Part shown: positions 1 through 8,271 of the stretch, one piece after another
Numbering within the stretch: position 1 is the stretch's first letter
Layout of the letters: each line of letters begins with the position of its first letter
NCBI GenBank assembly: GCA_029210045.1
Contig: JARGNX010000010.1
Span: 1 to 64,000 of the forward strand
Length of the DNA: 64,000 nt
Direction: 5' to 3'
Source of the DNA: Coxiellaceae bacterium
GTDB lineage: Bacteria; Pseudomonadota; Gammaproteobacteria; Coxiellales; Coxiellaceae
The notes under the pieces: model-generated
The model's database searches: none
What the model saw: only the letters and a program-made list of their open reading frames with translations
Told to the model about the DNA's origin: nothing
Made by a program: the position numbers and the translations under genes

Positions 1-54
1 GACTTAAAATCCCTCGGTGGCAACACCGTGCCAGTTCGAGTCTGGCCCCGGGCA
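1..54 (+). tRNA. tRNA-Leu (UAA), 3' part only
   Basis: The window opens inside the anticodon arm of a class II tRNA. The loop CTTAAAA carries anticodon TAA, and TCCC closes the arm. A short variable arm (CGGTGGCAACACCG) follows, as expected for tRNA-Leu, then a T arm GCCAG-TTCGAGT-CTGGC, the acceptor strand CCCGGGC and discriminator A at position 54. The next bases are CAC rather than CCA, so the encoded tail appears to lack one C. The 5' half lies outside the window. A structured repeat follows immediately. Confidence 0.9.
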
Positions 55-58
55 CACT

Positions 59-189
59 TCATTCGCTATGCTCATTGCGTTCCCTTATATGATCGCTAAA
101 CGAAGTAAATTCGTCTGACGCGATTTAAGGGGAGAGCACAAATCTCCCCTTAAAAATCCCCACTGAGCCGAACTATAGAATTACGTATG
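59..189 (+). repeat. tRNA-linked structured repeat, copy 1
   Basis: First of two direct copies (period 139) that begin at the tRNA-Leu 3' end. It holds two hairpins: a small one with arms ACGAA/TTCGT, and a long one of 12 base pairs with arms TTTAAGGGGAGA and TCTCCCCTTAAA around loop GCACAAA. The same element, diverged, follows the 3' end of tRNA-Asn near 44 kb in the opposite orientation. No coding potential is evident. Confidence 0.85.
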
Positions 190-197
190 GCTTTTGC

Positions 198-328
198 TCA
201 TTCGCTATGCTCATTGCGTTCCCTTATATGATCGCTAAACGAAGTAAATTCGTCTGACGCGATTTAAGGGGAGAGCACAAATCTCCCCTTAAAAATCCCC
301 ACTGAGCCGAACTGCAGAATTACGTATA
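198..328 (+). repeat. tRNA-linked structured repeat, copy 2
   Basis: Second copy, nearly identical to the first from TCATTCGCTATG to GAATTACGTAT; the clearest difference is TATAG versus TGCAG after GCCGAAC. The near identity suggests a recent tandem duplication or gene conversion. Between this copy and the first gene there is only a TATACT-like -10 element at 364-369, without a convincing -35. Confidence 0.85.
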
Positions 329-404
329 AATTATTTCTCTCTCGAGTCATGATGAAAATCTGATATACTCGTAGCAATGTTAATTTTTTAGTTTGGGTGA
401 TGCT

Positions 405-818
405 ATGAGTCAAGATGACATCCGTTGGCAGCAGCGATTAAATAACTTAAATAGTGCGCTACTGCAATTGAGTGATGCTGTGAACTTAGCAAAAAGTCGT
501 GATTTGTCATTATTAGAGCAGCAAGGTTTGATTCAGGCTTTTGAGTTTACTCATGAGCTTGCTTGGAACGTTATGAAGGATTATGCGCATTATCAGGGGA
601 ATGTGGTGATCGCGGGGGCTCGTGATGCCAGTAGAGAAGCTTTTAAAATGTGTTTGTTTGAGGATGGTGATGTGTGGATGGAGATGATCAAAAGTCGAAA
701 CCAAACTTCGCATACTTATAATAAACAAGTTGCCAGTGAGATAGCTGATATAATTGTTACAGCCTATTATCCGGCGTTTAAGTTGTTTAGTGAGAAAATG
801 GAAAGTTTGAAGGCATGA
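405..818 (+). CDS. HEPN-like toxin (HI0074/HepT type) of a HEPN-MNT module
   Basis: A 137-residue all-helical protein of the nucleotidyltransferase substrate-binding family (HI0074-like, HEPN superfold). It carries the motif R98-NQTS-H103-T-Y105, an exact RX4HXY. In characterised HepT toxins this is the RNase centre, and its Tyr is AMPylated by the partner. The in-frame TTG twelve bases upstream is less likely than the ATG used here, which has GGGTGAT in front. The gene overlaps the next one by four bases (ATGA), so the two are translationally coupled. Family assignment is firm. Toxicity is inferred, since HI0073/HI0074-type pairs have not all been shown to be toxin-antitoxin systems. Confidence 0.85.
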   Translation: MSQDDIRWQQRLNNLNSALLQLSDAVNLAKSRDLSLLEQQGLIQAFEFTHELAWNVMKDYAHYQGNVVIAGARDASREAFKMCLFEDGDVWMEMIKSRNQTSHTYNKQVASEIADIIVTAYYPAFKLFSEKMESLKA

Positions 819-1135
819 CGAAAGCAAGCGCGCCACGCTATGGACTGGGTGAGCATAATATTTCTCAAATTCAAGGTGTTTTGAAGGCGTATCCAAAAGT
901 AAATAAAGCTATTTTATATGGCTCCAGAGCAAAGGGAAATTATCGGCCTGGATCCGATATTGATCTGACATTACAGGGCAATGAGCTTGAATACGCTGAT
1001 CTTGTTGCTATAGATAATGCACTGGATGATCTATTGTTACCTTACACTTTTGACCTTTCTATTTTTCATCAAATCGAAAATACAGATTTAATTGATCATA
1101 TCGAAAGGGTTGGCCTAGTATTTTACATGGCGTAA
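815..1135 (+). CDS. Minimal nucleotidyltransferase, MNT antitoxin (HI0073/MntA type)
   Basis: A 106-residue protein with the pol-beta superfamily signature GSX10DXD: G36-S37 and D48-I-D50, the metal-binding acidic pair. A third acidic residue probably lies in the strand containing FDLSIFH. It overlaps the HEPN gene by four bases in the classical order toxin then antitoxin. In known MntA proteins this domain transfers AMP to the Tyr of the HEPN RX4HXY motif and so silences the RNase. The intact GS and DxD here fit an active AMPylator. No promoter is visible between the two genes. Confidence 0.87.
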   Translation: MTKASAPRYGLGEHNISQIQGVLKAYPKVNKAILYGSRAKGNYRPGSDIDLTLQGNELEYADLVAIDNALDDLLLPYTFDLSIFHQIENTDLIDHIERVGLVFYMA

Positions 1136-1159
1136 TTTTTTGAGTGTGCAAGGAGTCAC

Positions 1160-1606
1160 ATGCAGCAAAGACTAAGCATTATCACTTTAGGCGTTTCAGA
1201 TTTGGAGCGTTCAAAAAAATTCTATCAAGACATCGGTTGGAAATTAGCTAATCCTGAGGAGGCTGACAATATTGCAGCGTTTAATTTGCAAGCTATGTCG
1301 TTAGTGTTATATCCGCGTGAAAAATTAGCTGAAGATGCAGGCGTTGCATTTGTTCAAAGCGGTCATGCTTCAGTGACACTGGCTTACAATGTTGACTCAG
1401 AAGGCGAAGTGGATCAGGTCATGTCGGATGTGGAAGAAATGGGCGCATCGATTATCAAGAAAGCTGAAAAGAAATTTTGGGGCGGTTACTCGGGTTACTT
1501 TGCAGATCCTGATGGGGTTTTGTGGGAGGTAGCGTTTAATCCGTTTTCTAAGTTAGGCCTTAATGGTGAGTTTCAGTGGGGCGGTGTTGATCAATTAAAT
1601 AACTAG
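1160..1606 (+). CDS. VOC/glyoxalase-fold protein
   Basis: A 148-residue single-chain vicinal oxygen chelate protein with two beta-alpha-beta-beta-beta modules. The N-terminus has the family pattern LGVSDLERSKKFYQDIGW, and the C-terminal module ends GYFADPDGVLWEVAFNP, where the Glu is the usual metal ligand. A His in GHASVTL could be another. GGAG precedes the ATG at normal distance. Substrate is unknown: such proteins range from glyoxalases to antibiotic-binding and isomerase-like enzymes, and the neighbours do not discriminate. Confidence 0.8.
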   Translation: MQQRLSIITLGVSDLERSKKFYQDIGWKLANPEEADNIAAFNLQAMSLVLYPREKLAEDAGVAFVQSGHASVTLAYNVDSEGEVDQVMSDVEEMGASIIKKAEKKFWGGYSGYFADPDGVLWEVAFNPFSKLGLNGEFQWGGVDQLNN

Positions 1607-1705
1607 TTATTTAGTTTTGTGTGATATTTGACAAGTTATCAACGATAAATAAACTGTTGTATACTGGTTTGCAGTGGTTATAAACCTCACGATTAGGAAT
1701 ACCTT

Positions 1706-3502
1706 ATGTACCGTTATCTTGTTCGCATTTTTATCGCTTTGTTGCTTATTGTTAGTTTTAGTGTCAGTTATGCACAATTTTGCCGATGTCAGCCAAAAGA
1801 TGCTTGTTGGCCAAAGGATAAAGATTGGCAACAATTAGCCAAGCAATTAAAAGGTAAATTAGTGCAATCAGCGCCGGTATTAGCGGCATGTAAGGCTGAT
1901 CCAAAAAGTAAAGATTGTTTGGCTACGTTAAAGAAAGTCAAAAATCCATTTTATTTACAATCGATATCCGCGGGTACAGAAAGCCAAGGTTGGTTAAATG
2001 CTTGGGATGCAGCAGTGAGCCCTTATGCGATTGAAGCTGAAAATGCTGATGATATTGTCGCTGGTGTGAACTTTGCGCGTGAACATAATTTACGCTTGGT
2101 GATTAAAGGCGCGAGTCATGATTATTTGGGTCGTTCCAGTGCGCCGAATTCATTATTGATTTGGACACACCATATGCGTGATATGAAGTATCACAAATCA
2201 TTTGTGCCAAAAGGTTGTTCAAAAATATTCAAAGCTATTCCTGCGCTGACCGTGAGTGCGGGGAATACTTGGTTAGAAGCTTATGATATGGCGACGAATA
2301 AGCATGGTCGCTATGTGCAAGGTGGTGGTTGTACTACCGTAGGTGCTGCGGGTGGGTTTACACAAGGTGGCGGATTTGGTAGTTGGTCCAAACGTTATGG
2401 GACGGGGGCTGGCAGTATGTTACAGGCGGAGGTGGTGCTCGCCGATGGTAAGAAAGTGATTGCTAATCAATGCCAAAATCCTGATTTGTTTTGGGCGTTA
2501 CGTGGCGGTGGCGGTGGTACGTATGGTGTTGTAACGCAAATGACTTACCGCGCCCATGCGTTACCTAAATACTTCGGTATCGTTAGAGGCCAAATTAAGG
2601 CTGATAACGCGCAAGATTATCAGGCTTTGATTCGTCAAACATTAATTTTAATGCGCGATCATTTGATGAGTCCTGACTGGGGGGAGCAGCTATCTTTTGA
2701 TGACAAAAATACTGTCGGAGTAATGTTATTTTCTGCAGGGCTTGATGACGCACAAATGCAGGCTGTATGGACACCTTTTGAGTCATGGCTTAAGAAGCAA
2801 CCAAAAAAATATACCATGGATTTAAAATTTAAATCGATACCGGCAAGAAAGTTTTGGAATTATAAATACCAAATGGGTTCAAAGAGTTTGCTTAAGCCTG
2901 TTAAAAATCCTATGCCAAATGCAAAACGTGGCCAATTTTGGTGGCAGGTTACTAGCGGTGAGGTGTATACCTACTGGTATACTTACCAGTCATGGTGGTT
3001 ACCGTTAAACTTACTCGATGACAAAAACTTAAATAAGACAACGCAGTTAATTTATAATGCTTCACAGTTGTCTACAGTGCATTTACATTTAAATAAAGGT
3101 TTAGCTGGTGCCAGTGATGAAGCGCTGAAACTAAGTAAGCAAACTTCAACAAATCCGTCCGTTTATAAAGCGAGTGCTTTAGTTATTATGGGTGCGAGTA
3201 ATCAGGATGTGTACCCTGGTATACAAGGGCGTGAACCTAATTTAAGCGACGCAAGGCGCCGAGTAAAGGCGGTGAATCGTGCGATGGACATGTTTAGAAA
3301 AGCGGCGCCTGGTGGTGGGTCTTATGTTAACGAAACCGATTACTTTGAAAAGAATTGGCAGCAGGCATTTTGGGGTGATAATTACAAAAGGCTATTTACT
3401 ATAAAACAGCAAGTTGATCCTAATGGCTTGTTTTACTGTCATCACTGTGTCGGTAGTGAGCGCTGGAATCAGCATGGTATGTGCTTACGTAAGCATCAAT
3501 AG
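1706..3502 (+). CDS. Secreted FAD-linked oxidoreductase, berberine-bridge-enzyme-like
   Basis: A 598-residue protein with a cleavable signal peptide (MYRYLVRIF..., likely cut after VSYA). It has a PCMH-type FAD-binding domain (about 90-290) and a C-terminal BBE-like segment ending near residue 590. His138 in KGASHDYLGRS and Cys209 in GGGCTTVGAAGG align with the two residues that attach FAD covalently in berberine-bridge-type enzymes, so bicovalent flavin is predicted. The N-terminal region after the signal is Cys-rich (FCRCQPKDACW), and two more Cys lie near the end (FYCHHCVG), so disulfides are likely in the periplasm. A TATACT-like -10 lies at 1661-1666. Substrate is unknown; related enzymes oxidise carbohydrates or alcohols. 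It converges on the next gene with only six bases between. Confidence 0.85.
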   Translation: MYRYLVRIFIALLLIVSFSVSYAQFCRCQPKDACWPKDKDWQQLAKQLKGKLVQSAPVLAACKADPKSKDCLATLKKVKNPFYLQSISAGTESQGWLNAWDAAVSPYAIEAENADDIVAGVNFAREHNLRLVIKGASHDYLGRSSAPNSLLIWTHHMRDMKYHKSFVPKGCSKIFKAIPALTVSAGNTWLEAYDMATNKHGRYVQGGGCTTVGAAGGFTQGGGFGSWSKRYGTGAGSMLQAEVVLADGKKVIANQCQNPDLFWALRGGGGGTYGVVTQMTYRAHALPKYFGIVRGQIKADNAQDYQALIRQTLILMRDHLMSPDWGEQLSFDDKNTVGVMLFSAGLDDAQMQAVWTPFESWLKKQPKKYTMDLKFKSIPARKFWNYKYQMGSKSLLKPVKNPMPNAKRGQFWWQVTSGEVYTYWYTYQSWWLPLNLLDDKNLNKTTQLIYNASQLSTVHLHLNKGLAGASDEALKLSKQTSTNPSVYKASALVIMGASNQDVYPGIQGREPNLSDARRRVKAVNRAMDMFRKAAPGGGSYVNETDYFEKNWQQAFWGDNYKRLFTIKQQVDPNGLFYCHHCVGSERWNQHGMCLRKHQ

Positions 3503-3508
3503 TTAATG

Positions 3509-4447
3509 CTAGGTGGTTAAAACAATCTTACCTTGGGTTTGTTTTGCCTCTAGCATGGTATGTGCTTCAGCCGCTTTATCCAATGGAAAGGTTTTAGCAA
3601 TTTGAATGCGTACTTTTTGATTGGCGCAGAGCTCAGCGATATAACTTAAATCATCTAGGTTGGTTTCAGCTAACATACCAGTAGCTTCTACCGTTAGTTC
3701 TTTTGCGGCCTCGAGTATTTTGTCACGTGTGATGGTGGGGACAGTTACTATTAAGCCATGTGGCTTTAACACAGTTAATGAACGCAGACCAGTGTCGCCG
3801 CCCACCAGATCAATGACCACATCAATATCTTTTACTTTGCTTTCAAATTTTTGTTTTTTGTAATCGATGATGCTGTCAACGCCTAGGCTTTCAAGAAATT
3901 CATGGTGTTTTTCAGATGCGGTGGCTATGACTGTAGCGCCTGCTAGTTTGGCGTATTGCACGGCTAAATGGCCAACGCCGCCAGCAGCTGCGTGGATTAA
4001 CACTTTATCGCCAGCTTTAATATGACCGTGTTGGTGTACTGCTTGCCACGCGGTTAAACCTGCAATCACTAATGCAGCAGCAGCTTCGTGGGGTAGCGCT
4101 TCAGGTACGTGTGTTACCTGGTCTGGCTGAGCTATGCAAAACTCGGCATAGGCGCAAGGGTGATCATGACGTCCAACACTGCCAAATACTGTATCGCCAA
4201 CGGCAAAACCTTCTACGTTATCGCCGCATTCAACAACCTCACCGCAGACATCAAAGCCTAAACCGGACGGTAGGCTCAGTGATTGACAAACAAAGCTGCT
4301 GCCATCGCGTATTTTGGCATCGATTGGATTGACACCAGCGGCCAGTACTCTCAGTAAAATAGTGTCATCTGTCACTTCAGGTTGGTCGATTTTAACACTC
4401 TGTAAAACATTGGCGGGGCCGTATTGATCAAATTGTATGGCTTGCAT
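3509..4447 (-). CDS. NADPH:quinone reductase-like medium-chain dehydrogenase
   Basis: A 312-residue zinc-independent MDR protein. The N-terminal GroES-like domain has the ARIRDG-type segment PIDAKIRDGSSF. The Rossmann domain carries AAAGGVGHLAVQYAKLAG, the AAxGGVG variant typical of quinone oxidoreductases, and the TVIATAS strand end suits NADPH. The catalytic-zinc Cys and the structural-zinc Cys cluster of alcohol dehydrogenases are absent. It stands alone on the minus strand, divergent from the AsnB-like gene. Likely a cytosolic quinone or enone reductase; exact substrate unknown. Confidence 0.85.
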   Translation of the reverse strand: MQAIQFDQYGPANVLQSVKIDQPEVTDDTILLRVLAAGVNPIDAKIRDGSSFVCQSLSLPSGLGFDVCGEVVECGDNVEGFAVGDTVFGSVGRHDHPCAYAEFCIAQPDQVTHVPEALPHEAAAALVIAGLTAWQAVHQHGHIKAGDKVLIHAAAGGVGHLAVQYAKLAGATVIATASEKHHEFLESLGVDSIIDYKKQKFESKVKDIDVVIDLVGGDTGLRSLTVLKPHGLIVTVPTITRDKILEAAKELTVEATGMLAETNLDDLSYIAELCANQKVRIQIAKTFPLDKAAEAHTMLEAKQTQGKIVLTT

Positions 4448-4548
4448 TTTTTTTACCTATGGGTTTAAAAACAACGTAAATAGCACGTTAGAAAATTCCA
4501 GTTAGTATGATAGTATGATGAGCTGGAATAGCAAGCTTAGGGATGGCA

Positions 4549-6231
4549 ATGAGTTCTACTGTCGAGTACCAAACGGATCAAGTCACGTCTGCGGTCAATA
4601 TTTTATATTTAGATGCGCGTATCGATAATCGGCAACAATTGATTTACGAATTGAGACTGTCTAAATTTGCGTCAGACCAAGAAATTCTGTTGGCGGCCTA
4701 TGAAAAATGGCAAACAGATTGTTCGCGCCATTTTGTCGGTGATTTTGCCTTTGTGTTGTTTGATAAGCGTCATCAGGCTTATTTATTAGGGCGTGATCCA
4801 ATCGGCTGCCGACCTTTGTTTTATTATCATCATGCGGGTCAATTTGAGTTTGCCAATAATATTCCTACGTTGTTATCTCAACTCAATGCGACACCAGCAA
4901 CTAATCTGCAATGGGTTGCGGAAAATCTCACCCATACGATTATCATGACCACGCAGTATACTGATCAAACTTATTATCAGCATGTATATCGGGTGACGCC
5001 TGGTCACAGCTTGGTAATTGCGGGTGATAAAAAGCGTTCCAATGCCTATTGGGACTTAAATACCACATCAGAATTAATGCTGAATGATGACCGTGAATAC
5101 ATTGACGCGTTTAAAGAGCAATTAACACGCGCGGTGTATCGTCGTGTAAAGCAAGCTGATCGCTTGGGCAGTGAGCTGAGTGGTGGTTTAGATTCCAGCT
5201 CGGTTGCCGTGATTGCAAAGCAATATCAACCAGATTTACATGGCTTTAGTAATGTGCCGCATCCAGATGATCCAGAGGGTCATAAAACGGATGAAAGGCA
5301 GTTTTCGCGTGCTGTGGCAGAGTTTGCAAAGATTCATCATCTGCATGAAACCGATGGTACGCGTGATTGTGATGCTGAGCGCGATATGCGTTTAGCGACA
5401 GAGTGGTGTGGTATGCCATGCGAAGGTGTTTTTCCGGTGGTGGCGATGCCCTCGTATCGGGAAGCCGAGCGTGCAGGTGTGCAATTAATGTTATCAGGTT
5501 TTGGTGGTGATCAATGTGTCACTATGCAAAGCAGCGGTCGTTTAAATGACCTGGTACGAGCGCATCAATGGGCTGAATTATGGGCGGAAATGAAGTACAA
5601 AAAACAATCTTCTGCTGCGCGTTATGTCAGCTTTATGAGGCGTTGGTTACGTGAATGTATTCCAGGATTTGCATATTGGCGTAATAAAAAGCAAAACGAG
5701 TATGTTGCGTTAGCGGACTTTGCTTTATCTCAGTCACTATTAGACCAAGTGAATTTGCCTAAGCGCTTTCCTTTGCTTAAAACCATTCGTAGCAAAAAGA
5801 ATTACAACTTACGCGAATGGCAGCGCCAATTTTTCGTTGGCCCCGACTGTTGGCATGTGCGTGTGCGAGTGGAATGTTCAGCCATTCTAGCGAGTCACTT
5901 TGGGTTGCAGTATGCCTATCCATTATTGGATACAGAACTGTTACAGTTTGTGATTAGTTTGCCTTCGCGGGTGAAATATCAGCAGGGCACGCCGCGCTAT
6001 TTGATACGTCAAGCTATGCAGGGTTTACTGCCAGAGTGTCTATTAACGCGATTTGATAAAACAGGTGGCACAGCGCCGGGAGCGTCTTATGTGCTTAAAG
6101 AATATCAAAAGCAACATCCAAAAGTGCATTCGCCCTATGCACACAGCAGTGAACGATTAAGTAAGTGGGAAGGCATTGATCGTCGGCAATGGGATTTTGT
6201 GAAAATGATGCAGTTTATGACAAAGTCATGA
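4549..6231 (+). CDS. Asparagine synthetase-like protein lacking the catalytic N-terminus
   Basis: An AsnB-superfamily protein of 560 residues. The synthetase domain is intact: PP-loop SGGLDSSS near residue 211, SGFGGDQ, and a long C-terminal helical domain. The N-terminal glutaminase domain is incomplete. It starts where the family reads DARIDNR, so about 45-50 residues are missing, including the Cys2 nucleophile. An in-frame stop lies 22 bases upstream of the first ATG, so no longer form is possible. AGGGA at 4539-4543 sits five bases before this ATG, which favours it over the ATG at 4543. Asparagine synthesis from glutamine is therefore unlikely. Ammonia-dependent amidation or another adenylation-based amide formation is possible. 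No lasso-peptide partner genes are adjacent. Confidence 0.8.
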   Translation: MSSTVEYQTDQVTSAVNILYLDARIDNRQQLIYELRLSKFASDQEILLAAYEKWQTDCSRHFVGDFAFVLFDKRHQAYLLGRDPIGCRPLFYYHHAGQFEFANNIPTLLSQLNATPATNLQWVAENLTHTIIMTTQYTDQTYYQHVYRVTPGHSLVIAGDKKRSNAYWDLNTTSELMLNDDREYIDAFKEQLTRAVYRRVKQADRLGSELSGGLDSSSVAVIAKQYQPDLHGFSNVPHPDDPEGHKTDERQFSRAVAEFAKIHHLHETDGTRDCDAERDMRLATEWCGMPCEGVFPVVAMPSYREAERAGVQLMLSGFGGDQCVTMQSSGRLNDLVRAHQWAELWAEMKYKKQSSAARYVSFMRRWLRECIPGFAYWRNKKQNEYVALADFALSQSLLDQVNLPKRFPLLKTIRSKKNYNLREWQRQFFVGPDCWHVRVRVECSAILASHFGLQYAYPLLDTELLQFVISLPSRVKYQQGTPRYLIRQAMQGLLPECLLTRFDKTGGTAPGASYVLKEYQKQHPKVHSPYAHSSERLSKWEGIDRRQWDFVKMMQFMTKS

Positions 6232-6243
6232 TATGCTTGCGCC

Positions 6244-7494
6244 ATGATTAGACCGTTATCATTATATATAGGCTTGCGTTATACCCGTGCGAAACGTCGC
6301 AATGGGTTCATTTCCTTTATATCAAGTGCCTCAATGATAGGTATTGCGTTGGGTGTTGCTGTATTAATCACTGTTTTGTCGGTAATGAACGGTTTTGATT
6401 ATGAAATTCGCCATCGATTCTTTGCTATAGCGCCACAAGTGACCGCTTTTACAGCACAAGGGTTACAAGGCCGCTGGCAAAACTTACAAGCAAAAATTGA
6501 TAAGGTGTCTGGGGTAAAAGCATCCGCACCGTATGTGAATGGTAAGGGTATGTTGAGTTACCAGGGGCAGGTCAGTGGTGTTGAAGTAATGGGTATTGTG
6601 CCTGCTGAAGAAAATAAAATTTCGGTGATTGGCGGTAAGATGAAATCCGGTAGCCTTAATAGTTTACGGCCGGGTAAGTTCAATATGGTAATTGGTTATA
6701 AATTAGCCGACAACCTGGGTTTGTCGGTGGGTGATAAGTTGGTGTTATTGACACCGCAAACCACGACATCTCCGTTGGGCATTCAACCTCGTTATCGACA
6801 ATTTACCATTGGTGGTATTTTTGATGCCGGTGGTGGTTTTGGTTTTGATAGTGGTGTGGCTTATATTAATTTATCGGACGCGCAGCGATTATATTCTGGT
6901 GGTGTGTTATATAGCGGCTTGCACATAAAGCTAGATGATTTGTATCAAGCGGTTAAGATGTCTCGTGCCATAGCACAGCATTTGCCGCGTACATTTATGG
7001 TATCCAATTGGACGCGCCAATTTGGCCCGTTCTTTAAAGCGCTGGCTATGGAAAAAACCATGATGTTTATTATTTTAATTTTAATTGTGGCAGTGGCCGC
7101 GTTTAATTTGGTATCGACATTGGTGATGGTGGTAAATGATAAGCAAGCGGACATTGCTATATTGCGTACCTTAGGTGCTAAGCCACGCAGCATATTCGCA
7201 ACGTTTATTTTTCAAGGCGCGTTAGTGGGTTTAATCGGTGTGATACTGGGCGTGGTACTGGGTTTATTGTTATCGTATAACGCGACCAATATCGTCAGCT
7301 TTTTACAGCGTGCTTTTCATGTGCAACTGATTTCAGCATCTGTTTATTATGTTAATTTCCTACCCGTGCGTATTATACCGATGGATATAGTCAATATATC
7401 ATTATGGGCGTTTGGTTTAAGTTTAGTAGCCACACTATATCCCGCTTACCGAGCTTTCAAAACGCAACCGGCGGAGGCATTACGCTATGAATGA
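6244..7494 (+). CDS. Lipoprotein-releasing ABC transporter permease, LolC/LolE family
   Basis: A 416-residue inner-membrane protein with the LolC/E layout: one N-terminal membrane helix (GIALGVAVLITVLSVMNG), a large periplasmic MacB-like domain (about 50-265), then three C-terminal helices and the ending PAEALRYE. It moves mature lipoproteins from the inner membrane to LolA, driven by LolD, whose gene overlaps its last eight bases. Only one permease gene is present, so either the partner is encoded elsewhere or the protein works as a homodimer as in LolF-type systems. Sequence alone does not separate LolC, LolE and LolF here. Confidence 0.9.
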   Translation: MIRPLSLYIGLRYTRAKRRNGFISFISSASMIGIALGVAVLITVLSVMNGFDYEIRHRFFAIAPQVTAFTAQGLQGRWQNLQAKIDKVSGVKASAPYVNGKGMLSYQGQVSGVEVMGIVPAEENKISVIGGKMKSGSLNSLRPGKFNMVIGYKLADNLGLSVGDKLVLLTPQTTTSPLGIQPRYRQFTIGGIFDAGGGFGFDSGVAYINLSDAQRLYSGGVLYSGLHIKLDDLYQAVKMSRAIAQHLPRTFMVSNWTRQFGPFFKALAMEKTMMFIILILIVAVAAFNLVSTLVMVVNDKQADIAILRTLGAKPRSIFATFIFQGALVGLIGVILGVVLGLLLSYNATNIVSFLQRAFHVQLISASVYYVNFLPVRIIPMDIVNISLWAFGLSLVATLYPAYRAFKTQPAEALRYE

Positions 7495-8170
7495 TGTGTC
7501 GGCGGTATTGCGTTGCGATAATTTAACTAAAAGTTTTCATGATGGTGAAATCTCTGTGGATGTATTAAAACAGGTGAATCTAAATATTAATGCCGGTGAA
7601 ACGGTAGCGATTATGGGCGCATCGGGTTCGGGTAAAAGTACATTACTTCATTGCTTGGGTGGTTTGGATAAGCCCACTTCTGGTGAGGTGTATGTGAATC
7701 AACAGCCGCTCAGCAAAATGAGTGAAGCGGCGAAAAGTGTGTGTCGCAATCATACCTTGGGTTTTGTTTATCAGTTTCATCATTTACTACCTGAGTTTAA
7801 CGCTTTAGAAAATGTGATGATGCCTTTGTTGATTCGTAAACAATCAGCCAAGTCGAGTCAACAAGCGGCGCTAGCAATCATTGAGCAGGTGGGCTTGGCG
7901 CATCGTGCGAAACATCGAGTCAATGAATTATCCGGTGGTGAGCGTCAACGCATTGCTATAGCACGTGCGTTGGTCACTAAGCCGCGATGCCTATTAGCCG
8001 ATGAGCCGACAGGCAATTTAGATCAACATACGGCCGATCAAATCACTGAAATGTTATTAGGCTTAAATAAGCAACTGGACACCGCCTTTGTGATTGTTAC
8101 GCATAACCAAGATATGGCTAAGCATATGCAGCGTAAGCTGCAGCTAGTTGATGGCGTATTAGCTTCCTGA
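7487..8170 (+). CDS. lolD: Lipoprotein-releasing system ATPase LolD
   Basis: A 227-residue ABC ATPase with Walker A GASGSGKST, Q-loop in GFVYQFHHLLPEF, signature LSGGERQR, Walker B CLLADEPTGNLD and switch His in VTHNQD. The segment YQFHHLLPEF after the Q-loop is typical of LolD rather than MacB or FtsE. It overlaps the permease by eight bases, so the subunits are co-translated. It powers lipoprotein extraction at the inner membrane. Confidence 0.93.
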   Translation: MNDVSAVLRCDNLTKSFHDGEISVDVLKQVNLNINAGETVAIMGASGSGKSTLLHCLGGLDKPTSGEVYVNQQPLSKMSEAAKSVCRNHTLGFVYQFHHLLPEFNALENVMMPLLIRKQSAKSSQQAALAIIEQVGLAHRAKHRVNELSGGERQRIAIARALVTKPRCLLADEPTGNLDQHTADQITEMLLGLNKQLDTAFVIVTHNQDMAKHMQRKLQLVDGVLAS

Positions 8171-8271
8171 TATCAACGATTTTTATACTCAACTACCACT
8201 CCTATCAATACAGTTGTTAGTGCCAATAGCTGCTATTACAATTCAATGGTTGTGTTAATGAGGCTGTGTAA

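Noticed and set aside
4549-6231. Lasso-peptide cyclase of a biosynthetic cluster
   Set aside because: No precursor, leader-binding protein or B-type protease is adjacent; the neighbours are lol genes and an MDR enzyme.
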